In this document: positions 16,109-23,121 of the stretch, piece by piece
Layout of the letters: each line of letters starts with the position of its first letter
Position numbering within the stretch: position 1 is the first letter of the stretch
Assembly: GCA_035493475.1 (NCBI GenBank)
Contig: DATJIF010000103.1
Location: 1 to 64,000 of the forward strand
DNA from: Actinospica sp035493475
Lineage (GTDB): Bacteria > Actinomycetota > Actinomycetes > Streptomycetales > Catenulisporaceae
DNA: 64,000 nt
Direction of reading: 5' to 3'
Program-made: the position numbers and the translations under genes
The notes under the pieces: generated by a model
What the model was told of the DNA's origin: nothing
What the model saw: only the letters and a program-made list of their open reading frames with translations
Database searches by the model: none

Positions 16109-16198
16109 AGCCTGGGCGGGACGGGTGTCAACCTAAGTGAGCCTGGCGAGGATGTCTGGGGAGCGTGCCCGACGGGGCTTGCGCCTGCGGGTGACTGA
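16109..16198 (+). pseudogene. msrA 3'-end fragment at the right side of the insert
   Basis: Thirty codons from SLGGTGVNLSEPGEDVWG to CPTGLAPAGD and a stop match the last part of the msrA protein, with D-to-E and S-to-A changes and about nine synonymous third-position changes. There is no start and no upstream msrA sequence. The synonymous bias shows that the fragment diverged while it was still under coding selection, so it probably came from another msrA lineage rather than from decay of a simple duplication. Confidence 0.8.
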
Positions 16199-16335
16199 CC
16201 TCTCGCCTGCCACCGCACTGCTCCAAGCACAAGCAGTGCGGTGGGTAGACACCGAAGGGTGGCCGTGGGTCCTTGAAGTCAGCTTCACCGACGCCGACGA
16301 CCAAACACACTCAATCGTCGATAAGACCCCACTGT
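16112..16335. repeat. Right copy of the diverged 224-bp direct repeat
   Basis: Partner of 14239-14462. It includes the msrA 3' fragment and the first 48 codons of the following small gene, here in its full-length form. The segment around the small gene's start (GTGACTGACCTCTCGCCTGC onward, 32 bp) is identical in both copies. Confidence 0.85.
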
Positions 16336-16556
16336 TCACTTTCGAAGACGACGAGCCCGGGCCCGGCACTGAGCTTCCTGTGCATGTCCTCCTAGAGTGC
16401 ACAGTTGTGAGCCAAACGGCCTCAGGCTGGCAGATTTGCGTCGGTCACCGATCCGTCAGCGACCACGGCCATGCCTTTCTCCCGATCGGTTGGTCGGCCG
16501 TTCATATTCGACGAGTCAGGTTGTCGGCACTGGCTCCGGGAACTTCACGTCGGTGA
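16191..16556 (+). CDS. Conserved small hypothetical protein (full-length copy)
   Basis: A protein of 121 residues starting at a GTG that overlaps the msrA-fragment stop, exactly as in the truncated copy at 14318. The N-terminus AVRWVDTEGWPWVLEVSFTD and the VDKTPLFTFEDD segment suggest a small beta-rich protein resembling hypothetical proteins frequent in streptomycetes; I cannot name the family. Its last 40 bp overlap the convergent SDR gene. The bound 13-bp hairpin (16210-16244) lies in its coding start. Confidence 0.6.
   Translation: MTDLSPATALLQAQAVRWVDTEGWPWVLEVSFTDADDQTHSIVDKTPLFTFEDDEPGPGTELPVHVLLECTVVSQTASGWQICVGHRSVSDHGHAFLPIGWSAVHIRRVRLSALAPGTSRR
16210..16244. other. 13-bp perfect hairpin (copy 2)
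   Basis: The same CCACCGCACTGCT / AGCAGTGCGGTGG arms as at 14337-14371, with the 9-nt loop changed from AGAGGCACA to CCAAGCACA. Full stem conservation with loop change suggests the structure may matter, although the arms also encode a conserved ATALL-AQAVRW peptide. Confidence 0.6.
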
Positions 16557-17439
16557 GTTCCTCGGAGATCGTCCACAGGCGCTGCCGGTCGACGATGTCG
16601 TAGGAGGCCGCGAGGGAGGCGACCACCTGCGGGTGTCCCTTGTACTGGCCCTTACCGTCGGGGCCGTAGTACTGGCCTCCGAGGACGCCGGGGTCGGTGG
16701 CGGCCCGCAGGGTGGGGAGCGCGGCCATGGCAGCCGGCTGGCTCATCATGGGTGCGACCACGGTGAAGGCCAGCCGCATGGGGGCGGAGGCGTTGCGGGT
16801 GGGCGCCTCGGTGCGGGCCACGCCGGGGTGTGCGGCGACGGAGAGGGTGGTGCCGTACGGTGAGAGGCGGCGTTGCAGCTCGTAGGCGAACATCAGGTTG
16901 GCGAGCTTGGACTGTCCGTAGGCTCCTGTCCGGCTGTAGGAACGCTCCCATTGCAGGTCCTCGAACCGGATCCGGTCGGCCATCAGGCTGCTGACGGTCA
17001 CCACCCGGGAGCCTTGTACCGGCAGCAGCAGGTCCAGCAGCAGCCCGGTGAGGGCGAAGTGGCCGAGATGGTTGGTGCCGAACTGCAGCTCGAAGCCGTC
17101 CCGCGTGGTCTTCTTCGGCGGTTGCACGACTCCTGCGTTGTTGATCAGCAGGTCGATCCGCGGGAGTTTCGCATGCAGGGCGGCCGCGGCGCTGCGGACC
17201 GACTCCAGCGAGGACAGGTCCAGTTCCTGGACGGCGATCTCGGCGCCCGGTGCGCTGTCGCGGATGCGAGCGGCCGCCTGCTCTCCCTTCGCGATGTCCC
17301 GTACGGCCAGTACGACGTCTGCCCCGCGTGCCGCGAGCGCCCGGGCGGTCTCGAAACCGATGCCCGAGTTGGCGCCGGTCACGACGGCCGTGCGGCCCTT
17401 CTGGTCGGGGATCTCCTGCTCGGTCCATTGCTGTTTCAT
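16516..17439 (-). CDS. Short-chain dehydrogenase/reductase (retinol-dehydrogenase-like)
   Basis: Classical SDR of 307 residues: the cofactor motif TGANSGIG near 20-27, LLINNAGVVQ near 95, and catalytic YGQSK in RTGAYGQSKLANLMF near 175. The HPGVARTEAP segment and longer C-terminus fit the light-dependent protochlorophyllide/retinol dehydrogenase-like group. An NADPH-dependent carbonyl reduction is expected; the substrate is unknown. A second SDR lies 40 bp upstream on the same strand, so they are probably co-transcribed under the TetR regulator at 18395. Confidence 0.9.
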   Translation of the reverse strand: MKQQWTEQEIPDQKGRTAVVTGANSGIGFETARALAARGADVVLAVRDIAKGEQAAARIRDSAPGAEIAVQELDLSSLESVRSAAAALHAKLPRIDLLINNAGVVQPPKKTTRDGFELQFGTNHLGHFALTGLLLDLLLPVQGSRVVTVSSLMADRIRFEDLQWERSYSRTGAYGQSKLANLMFAYELQRRLSPYGTTLSVAAHPGVARTEAPTRNASAPMRLAFTVVAPMMSQPAAMAALPTLRAATDPGVLGGQYYGPDGKGQYKGHPQVVASLAASYDIVDRQRLWTISEELTDVKFPEPVPTT

Positions 17440-17478
17440 GTGGTGCTCCGGTGTCGGTGGCGGCCGGTTGACGGGTGG

Positions 17479-18300
17479 TCAGGCCAGGGCGGTCTCGGCC
17501 TCGGCGGACAGTTCGGCCCATTCCTCCCAGGCCTTCAGGCGCTCGGCGTAGATCGGCGGGACCACCGTGTGGGGATAGGAGCCGAAGAAGATCCGCATCG
17601 GGGGGTTGTCTGCGTCGACGACCTTCAGCAGCGCGGGGCCGACGCCGTGCGGATCGGCCAGCGGCAGGTCGGTGAGGCCGGCCATGACCGCCTGCCGGAC
17701 ACCGTCGTAGGCGGCCAGCGGTTCGGCCATGACCGAGGAGGCGCCGAGATCGGTCTTGAACGGACCGGGCTGTACGACGGTCACCCGGATACCGAAGGCG
17801 GCGACCTCCTGGGCCAACGCGTCGGCGAAACCCTCCAGCGCGGCCTTGGAGGCGGAGTAGGCACCCGTCGTCGGGAACGTCGCGTGGGCGAGCATGCTCG
17901 AGACCATGACGAGATGGCCGCTGCCCTGCGCGCGCAGGTACGGCAGCGCCGACTGGGTCACCCATACCGGGCCGTACAGGTTCGTCTCGAACTGCGCGCG
18001 GATGTCGTCCTCGGAGAGTTCCTCGACCATGCCAGACACGTTGTAGCCCGCATTGTTGACGACCACGTCCAGCCGCCCGAAGTGCTCGTGGGTCCGCTTC
18101 ACGGCCGCGGCCACGGCTGCCTTGTCCCTGACATCCAGGGCCAGCGGCAGGACGGCGTCGCCGTACTCCGCGACCAAGCCGGCGAGGGACTCGGCGCTGC
18201 GGGCCGTCACCGCGGCCTTATCGCCTCGCGAAAGCGCCGCCCGGGCGAACTGGCTGCCCAGGCCGCGGGAGGAGCCGGTGATGAACCAGACCTTGCTCAT
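17479..18300 (-). CDS. Short-chain dehydrogenase/reductase
   Basis: SDR of 273 residues with ITGSSRGLG at the N-terminus, VVNNAGYNVSG near 82, and catalytic YSASK in TTGAYSASKAALEGF near 153. PGPFKTDLG is the usual segment after the active site. The ATG at 18300 was chosen because it begins just before the nucleotide-binding strand (MSKVWFITGSSRG) and has AGGAG upstream; the open frame extends further but lacks support. It is divergent from the TetR gene across 94 bp, the classic layout of a TetR-controlled oxidoreductase. Confidence 0.9.
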   Translation of the reverse strand: MSKVWFITGSSRGLGSQFARAALSRGDKAAVTARSAESLAGLVAEYGDAVLPLALDVRDKAAVAAAVKRTHEHFGRLDVVVNNAGYNVSGMVEELSEDDIRAQFETNLYGPVWVTQSALPYLRAQGSGHLVMVSSMLAHATFPTTGAYSASKAALEGFADALAQEVAAFGIRVTVVQPGPFKTDLGASSVMAEPLAAYDGVRQAVMAGLTDLPLADPHGVGPALLKVVDADNPPMRIFFGSYPHTVVPPIYAERLKAWEEWAELSAEAETALA

Positions 18301-18342
18301 GAGAAGTACTCCTGAAGAAGAAACAGAGTCAGCAAGAGGGAC

Positions 18343-18387
18343 TATAATCCTTTCTGGAACTGAGTACCACAAGGGGTCTGTGTACAC
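18343..18387 (+). promoter_or_regulatory. Divergent promoter/operator of the TetR-SDR pair
   Basis: The gap holds a perfect -10-like TATAAT at 18343-18348 and a palindrome GTGTACAC at 18380-18387 close to the TetR start. GTAC cores recur at 18306, 18364 and 18382. One or more of these may be the TetR binding site; the pairing cannot be settled by eye. Confidence 0.4.
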
Positions 18388-18394
18388 TTTCGGC

Positions 18395-19033
18395 ATGGCA
18401 GACACATCCGGGACGTCACCCACGCGGGGCGGGCAGCCGTCGCTGCGCGAGCGGACCCGGGCCGCGATGCGCGCCGAGGTCAGCGACATCGCGTTCCGGC
18501 TCTTCGCCGAACAGGGCTTCGAGCACACGACCATCGAGCAAATCGCCGCGGAGGCAGGGCTCTCGCGCACCACGTTCTTCCGGTATTTCGGCACCAAGGA
18601 GGAACTCGTCCTGGGCAAGATGAACGAGTTCGGCCACGAGGTCGCCGCCGCGCTCGCCGCCCGCCCCGAGAGCGAACGGCCGTGGGAGGCCCTGCGTCGC
18701 GCCTTCGACCTGGTCAGCGAACCCCGAGGCGACGAGTCCGAGCCGTCTTCGAACGGGTTGCAGCTGTTCAGCGACGCGTGCGCCCTGATGACCCGTCAGT
18801 GGGAGAAGACGCAGGGCTGGCAGAGCATGCTGGTGCCGGAGATCGCCCGCCGGCTCGGCGGTGCGGCGAACCCTTCGAGCGACCTCCGCGCCCAGGTCCT
18901 CGTCGCGTCCGCGATCTCCTGCCTGGACGCCGCCGCCGACGCCGCCATGGCCGACGGTGGCAAGACCCCGTTGTCCGTGCTGCTCGACCAAGCGATGGAA
19001 ACACTCAGCGAAGGGGTCCTCGCCGGACACTGA
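18395..19033 (+). CDS. TetR family transcriptional regulator
   Basis: Repressor of 212 residues. The HTH spans about residues 22-68 (IAFRLFAEQGFEHTTIEQIA, then LSRTTFFRYFGTKEELV). The C-terminal ligand domain resembles the MftR-like C-terminal type common in actinomycetes. The ATG at 18395 is favoured by position; GTG codons slightly upstream (from 18380) are possible. It is divergent from two SDR genes, which it probably controls. Confidence 0.88.
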   Translation: MADTSGTSPTRGGQPSLRERTRAAMRAEVSDIAFRLFAEQGFEHTTIEQIAAEAGLSRTTFFRYFGTKEELVLGKMNEFGHEVAAALAARPESERPWEALRRAFDLVSEPRGDESEPSSNGLQLFSDACALMTRQWEKTQGWQSMLVPEIARRLGGAANPSSDLRAQVLVASAISCLDAAADAAMADGGKTPLSVLLDQAMETLSEGVLAGH

Positions 19034-19155
19034 GCGTTCCGACCGCCACGAACACCTCGCTCTGCCGAATCCATCGCATGCCTACGGCCGCGGCATCGGC
19101 GTCGTCACCGCTGTTCCAAAAATCGCCATGGCGGAGATCATGCGGCTGACTGGCG

Positions 19156-19668
19156 TCACGTGCTCGTGAGCCGGTTGAGCACGTAGATCGTGACCGGCTC
19201 GCCGTGCAGCACATCCGCACGGCTCGCAGTGAATCCGAGGCGCTCGGCAACGTGGACCGATGCCGCATTGCCGGGGTGGATCGTCGCCGTGAAGTACGGC
19301 ACGTCGAGTGCACCGAAGCCCCACTCGGCGACAGCACGTGCGGCCTCGGTCGCGTATCCGTGTCCCCATGCTTCCGCTCGCAGCGTCCAGCCCAGGTCGA
19401 CCTCAGCGCTCCGCTCGCTGTAGACGAGGCCGCATCGACCGAGGAAGCGCCCGCTCTCACGCGACTCGATCGCGAAAAGGCCGTGCCCACGCTCCAGCCA
19501 CTGCCGTTCGATGCGTTGGAGTACGGCGAGCGCGGCCTCTTCCGCATAGGCGCCGACGAACTGGTTGACGCGCTCATCGCCGTGCAACGTGACCCATAGA
19601 TCGACGTCCGAGGTCGTCATGGGGCGAAGCCGCAGCCGAGCGGTCTCAAGGATGACCACAGTCGGCAC
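19156..19668 (-). CDS. GNAT family N-acetyltransferase (RimJ/RimL-like)
   Basis: A protein of 170 residues opening with ILETARLRLRPMTTSDVDLW, the signature of the RimJ/RimL-type GNAT branch. Acetyl-CoA binding is expected around EAWGHGYATEAARAVAEWGF (about 103-122), and NAASVHVAERLGFT near 140 is the conserved later segment. It acetylates an unknown amino group, either a protein N-terminus or a small molecule. It is convergent with the TetR gene and stands alone. Confidence 0.85.
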   Translation of the reverse strand: MPTVVILETARLRLRPMTTSDVDLWVTLHGDERVNQFVGAYAEEAALAVLQRIERQWLERGHGLFAIESRESGRFLGRCGLVYSERSAEVDLGWTLRAEAWGHGYATEAARAVAEWGFGALDVPYFTATIHPGNAASVHVAERLGFTASRADVLHGEPVTIYVLNRLTST

Positions 19669-19696
19669 GTTAGACCAGCTCGAAGAGGACTTCCAC

Positions 19697-19830
19697 CTAG
19701 TCGGCGTTGATCACGCCGTTGTCGTCGGTGCTGATGACGCCATTGTCGTTCGAGTTGATCACGCCGTTGTCATTGGCACTGATCACGCCGTTGTCGTTGG
19801 TGCTGATGACACCGTTGTCGGCGGGGGCGG
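19697..19830. repeat. 24-bp tandem repeats encoding NGVIS units
   Basis: Five consecutive units of 24 bp, read on the plus strand with the core GATCACGCCGTTGTC or a close variant, encode the five 8-residue repeats. Third positions vary between units, so they are maintained at protein level rather than being fresh slippage products. Confidence 0.8.
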
Positions 19831-20059
19831 CCCCGTTGGTCGAGATGACGCCGCCGTCGGATGCGGTGACGCCGTTGGTCGAGATGACGCCGCCCTCGGC
19901 TGACTTGACTCCGTTGGCCGAGATCACACCGCCGTCGGCGACAATGACTGATGCCGGCGAGTTGTGGTGGCCGGTGCCCTGGATGCCGTTCGCGAGGATG
20001 AGGGCTAGTGCGCCCGCGACTGCCACTGTTGCGGTGATGAGTGTGGTCCGCTGATTCAC
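19697..20059 (-). CDS. Secreted/anchored NGVIS tandem-repeat protein
   Basis: About 120 residues: a signal/anchor segment (TLITATVAVAGALALILANG, about 5-24), then a region made almost entirely of repeats. Three units of 13-14 residues end in GGVIS(A/T)NG, and five units of 8 residues read NGVI(S/N) plus three polar residues to the C-terminus. The GTG at 20059 has GGGAGGT 4 nt upstream; an ATG at 20164 would add an unlikely basic extension. There are no Cys residues. The regular Asn-Gly-Val-Ile spacing could form a beta-solenoid or be a substrate for processing. It is divergent from an ECF sigma operon. I know no described family with this pattern. Confidence 0.7.
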   Translation of the reverse strand: MNQRTTLITATVAVAGALALILANGIQGTGHHNSPASVIVADGGVISANGVKSAEGGVISTNGVTASDGGVISTNGAAPADNGVISTNDNGVISANDNGVINSNDNGVISTDDNGVINAD

Positions 20060-20261
20060 GCGTACCTCCCGGTTACGTCTTCGCGGTCGGGTACGGCGGT
20101 CCTGATGCGTCCGCGCGCCGGGCCACGACGCGATCGGTGTACGCTCCGCCGTCATCGCGAACATAGCACCGTCGCAGAAGCCTGACTACCAGTCGCGATG
20201 CCGCCCTCCGCTCCCTCTCCCGCCCCCCTCCACTCCCCCTCTCCGCGAAACCGAACCGTGA

Positions 20262-20290
20262 TGTAACCGGCTCGGCGCGCGGCACGTCAA
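20262..20290 (+). promoter_or_regulatory. Putative ECF-type promoter of the sigma operon
   Basis: TGTAACC (20262-20268), a 16-bp spacer and CGTCAA (20285-20290) have the AAC...CGTC look of ECF sigma-dependent promoters, and lie about 50 bp upstream of the sigma-factor ATG. Autoregulation by the encoded sigma factor is a reasonable inference. The remaining 20060-20260 gap shows only polypyrimidine-rich sequence. Confidence 0.4.
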
Positions 20291-20340
20291 CTCTGCGAAG
20301 CCGCGAAACGGGATCGTGGCGCAAGTGGGGAGGGGGCGGC

Positions 20341-20994
20341 ATGGCGGTTGGACTGGACCAGGATTTCGACGCGTTCTACACAGCCACATACCGACGACTT
20401 GTCAGCCATATCTACGCCTTGACCGGCAGCCTGGACGAGGCGGAGGACTGCGTCCAGGAGGCCTTCGCGCGGGCCTGGCAGCAGTGGGCCAGGGTGTCGA
20501 ACGAGATCGAGAGTCCCGAGGCGTGGGTGCGCACGATCGCCGCACGGCTCGCGGTGTCCTCGTGGCGCAAGGCGGTCAACCGGCTCAGGGCGCACCGCCG
20601 CGAGATGCCGGTGACGGAGGTCGCCGGGATGAGCCCGGACGCCGTCGCCGTGATCGCCGCGCTGCGCAAGATCTCGGCGGACCAGCGGCTGGCGATCGTG
20701 CTGTACCACTACGCCGGTCTCACGGTCGAGCAGATCGCGGCGGAAACGGGGGCGGGGGCGAGCACGGTGAAGGCGCGCCTGGCCCGCGGACGCAAAGCCC
20801 TGGCACCGCATCTGGCCGAGTTCGCCGACACCCTCGACGAGCGTCGGCCGCCCCGAGCGACCACACACCACGAACCGTCCGCTCAGCACGACCCGACCGC
20901 TCAGCACGACCCGTCCGCGCACCACGATCCGTCCGCTCAGCACGACGAACCGACTCAGCACGAACAGCCCCGCACCAGTCGAAGGGGGTCCTAG
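20341..20994 (+). CDS. ECF RNA polymerase sigma factor (SigE family, with His/Asp-rich tail)
   Basis: A protein of 217 residues. Sigma region 2 (about 10-75) includes DEAEDCVQEAFARAWQQW; region 4 (about 105-160) includes YAGLTVEQIAAETGAGASTV and KARLARGR. This is the small actinobacterial SigE-type ECF group. After region 4 comes an unusual tail of about 45 residues made of repeats such as SAQHDPTAQHDPSAHHDPSA, encoded by an imperfect 15-bp-period DNA repeat. The next gene starts 2 bp after the stop and encodes a membrane protein that may act as anti-sigma or sensor. The tail could bind metal. Confidence 0.9.
   Translation: MAVGLDQDFDAFYTATYRRLVSHIYALTGSLDEAEDCVQEAFARAWQQWARVSNEIESPEAWVRTIAARLAVSSWRKAVNRLRAHRREMPVTEVAGMSPDAVAVIAALRKISADQRLAIVLYHYAGLTVEQIAAETGAGASTVKARLARGRKALAPHLAEFADTLDERRPPRATTHHEPSAQHDPTAQHDPSAHHDPSAQHDEPTQHEQPRTSRRGS
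20872..20960. repeat. Imperfect 15-bp-period repeat in the sigma-factor tail
   Basis: Units like CCGCTCAGCACGACC recur four times between about 20878 and 20945 and encode the (A/T)xHDP motif. The repeat is confined to the 3' end of the sigma gene. Confidence 0.7.
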
Positions 20995-20996
20995 CC

Positions 20997-21986
20997 GTGT
21001 CCAAGGACTTCGACGCCTCACTCTCCGACGCCCTCGACAGCGTCGCCCGCGCCGCACGGTCCGCCGGACCCGAGGCCGCCCAAATCCGAGGAAGGAAGCG
21101 CACCATGCGAAAGCGAATCGCCCTGTCCACCGTGTCCCTCGTCCTGGTCGCCGCCGGCGCGACCACGGCGTTCAAGGTCGCGGACACATCGCACGACGTC
21201 ACGCCGACCATGACGCACTCGGCCAGCCCGAACGTCACGGTGAGCGTGTCCCCGACCACCGCGGCCACGAACGGTACGCCCACCACGGGCGCGACGGGCA
21301 CCTCCACGTCGGGTTCGCCCGCCTCCGGTTCCACGTCGGCCACGCCGTCCGGCTCCACGGCGACGAGCAGCTCCCGGATCGGCGATCCGCACAAGGTGGT
21401 CACGAGCGCGTGGCTGACGGCGAGCCAGATGCCGTTCGCGGGCACCTTCGTGTGGAACTCGATCCCGGCGAGTTCGGACAGCGTGCAGCCGCTGACGTCC
21501 ACCATCGGCTACGTCCCGAACAACACGAGCTACCAGGCGCTGACCATGTGCGCCGACCCGGCCCAGCTCCTCTCGCGCACGACCGGCGCCCAGATCCAGG
21601 GTTTCGAGACGACTCCCACGTCCGCGGGCAGCCACGGGGCGGACCAGTACATCTTCTTCTTCACCAACGCCAAGTCCGCGCAGCAGACCTATAGCTGGCT
21701 GCAGAACCAGTACAGCTCCAGCTGCTTGGGCATCCCCAGCACCGGCGCGCAGATCACGCAGGTCGCCAGCGACGGCACGTCCGGCATGGCCTGGCTGAGC
21801 CGCAAGGCCAGCTCCGGTCTCCCTGACATGCCGATCTACCAGCGTGAGTACTTCGTCCAGCGGGGCAACACGATCGCGTACGTCTCGTTCACCAGCCCGC
21901 AGGACCTGCCGACCGCGTACGACGACAGCAGCCAACTCGCCACCATCGCCGCCCACATGTGTGTCTACGGCGGCGCCTGCAACTAA
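20997..21986 (+). CDS. Membrane-anchored partner of the ECF sigma factor
   Basis: A protein of 329 residues: a short cytoplasmic head of about 38 residues (DFDASLSDALDSVARAARSA), one transmembrane segment (about 40-60, ALSTVSLVLVAAGATTAF), a Thr/Ser/Gly-rich linker of about 60 residues, and an extracytoplasmic domain of about 200 residues ending CVYGGACN. The GTG start lies 2 bp after the sigma stop, so translation is coupled. Such genes often follow SigE-type ECF factors in actinomycetes and may be anti-sigma or sensor proteins, but the head lacks a recognisable zinc anti-sigma HxxxCxxC motif. Function inferred from position only. Confidence 0.75.
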   Translation: MSKDFDASLSDALDSVARAARSAGPEAAQIRGRKRTMRKRIALSTVSLVLVAAGATTAFKVADTSHDVTPTMTHSASPNVTVSVSPTTAATNGTPTTGATGTSTSGSPASGSTSATPSGSTATSSSRIGDPHKVVTSAWLTASQMPFAGTFVWNSIPASSDSVQPLTSTIGYVPNNTSYQALTMCADPAQLLSRTTGAQIQGFETTPTSAGSHGADQYIFFFTNAKSAQQTYSWLQNQYSSSCLGIPSTGAQITQVASDGTSGMAWLSRKASSGLPDMPIYQREYFVQRGNTIAYVSFTSPQDLPTAYDDSSQLATIAAHMCVYGGACN

Positions 21987-22003
21987 CGCGACACGCACAA
22001 AAA

Positions 22004-22068
22004 CGACCGGCCGCAGTGGCCTCGACCTCGATCGACATCCTCGATCGGCGTCGAGACCGCTGCGGTCG
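22004..22068. terminator. Long bidirectional hairpin between convergent genes
   Basis: CGACC and CCGCAG on the left (22004-22016) pair with CTGCGG and the following TCG (22060-22068); CTCGAC (22021-22026) pairs with GTCGAG (22050-22055) inside. The structure fills the gap between the sigma-partner gene and the convergent oxidoreductase. Confidence 0.55.
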
Positions 22069-22092
22069 GACTCGTTTCTGGCCCTCGACTCT

Positions 22093-23049
22093 CTAGCCCT
22101 CGACGACCCGCAGCACGACCTTGCCGACGACGCGGCCGGTCTCGCTGCGGCGGTGCGCGTCCGCGGCGTCTTCGAGTGCGTAGACGGAGTCGATCTCCAC
22201 GCGCAGCTTGCCCTGTTCGATGAGTTCGACGATCGCGGTGAGGGCGAGGCGGTCGGGCTCGACGAGCGTGAAGCCGGTCGGGATGTCGCGCGCCGCGGCC
22301 TCCTTCACGGCCGCCTCGTCGACGGGGAGGATCGAGACGAGGACGCCGCCGTCCTTGAGCACCTTGAGCGAGCGGCTGCTGTAGTCGCCCGCGATCGGGT
22401 CGAAGACGACGTCGACGGGCTGGTCGCGCAGCACGTCGGCGAAGTCGGCCTCGTGGTAGTCGATGACCTCGTCGGCTCCGAGGCCGCGGACGAAGTCGTG
22501 CTTGGCGGCGCTGGCCGTGCCGATGACGTACGCGCCGAGGCTCTTGGCGATCTGCACCGCGACGTGGCCCACGCCTCCGGCCGCCGCGTGGATCAGGACG
22601 CGCTGGCCGGGCTTGACTTTGCCGGTGTCGACGAGCCCCTGCCACGCGGTGAGCGCGACGAGCGGCAGTCCGGCCGCCTCCTCGAAGCTCAGTGCGGCGG
22701 GCTTGGGCACGAAGTGGCGGGACGGGGCGACGACGTATTCGGCGTACGCGCCGGGCAGGTGCGGGAACAGCGGCATGCCGAGCACCTCGTCGCCGGGCCG
22801 GTAGAGGGTCACGCCGGGTCCGACGGCCTCGACCACGCCGGCCACGTCGTAGCCCAGGATCAGCGGGAACGTCCGGCCCGCGAGCCCGCCGCCGGAGCGC
22901 GACTTCCAGTCCGTCGGGTTGATCCCGGCCGCGTGCACCCGCACCAGGATCTCGGTCGCGCCGGGCGTCGGCCGCTCGACTTTCGCCGGCTTGAGCACCT
23001 CGGGTCCACCCGGCCGTTCCGCGATGATCGCGCGCATTGTCGTCGTCAT
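22093..23049 (-). CDS. NAD(P)H-dependent quinone-oxidoreductase-like MDR protein
   Basis: Zinc-independent medium-chain reductase of 318 residues. The catalytic GroES-like half begins MRAIIAERPGGPEVLK and contains the GYDVAGVVEAVG loop (about 68-79). The Rossmann half contains HAAAGGVGHVAVQIAKSLGA near 150-170. It reduces quinones or enones with NADPH; the substrate is unknown. ATG at 23049 (MTTTMRAIIAE) was chosen because homologues start here; the frame runs further upstream without support. It is divergent from the AraC-type regulator, a common pairing. Confidence 0.88.
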   Translation of the reverse strand: MTTTMRAIIAERPGGPEVLKPAKVERPTPGATEILVRVHAAGINPTDWKSRSGGGLAGRTFPLILGYDVAGVVEAVGPGVTLYRPGDEVLGMPLFPHLPGAYAEYVVAPSRHFVPKPAALSFEEAAGLPLVALTAWQGLVDTGKVKPGQRVLIHAAAGGVGHVAVQIAKSLGAYVIGTASAAKHDFVRGLGADEVIDYHEADFADVLRDQPVDVVFDPIAGDYSSRSLKVLKDGGVLVSILPVDEAAVKEAAARDIPTGFTLVEPDRLALTAIVELIEQGKLRVEIDSVYALEDAADAHRRSETGRVVGKVVLRVVEG

Positions 23050-23121
23050 GCGGATCACTCTGCCGCCGCGTCCCCCGCCTCGCCTAGTGGCTGGATAGAC
23101 ATGATGTGAAAGAATCGGGCC

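Noticed and set aside
20341..21986. Zinc-binding anti-sigma factor for the ECF sigma
   Set aside because: The membrane partner's cytoplasmic head has no HxxxCxxC motif, so only a positional link is claimed.
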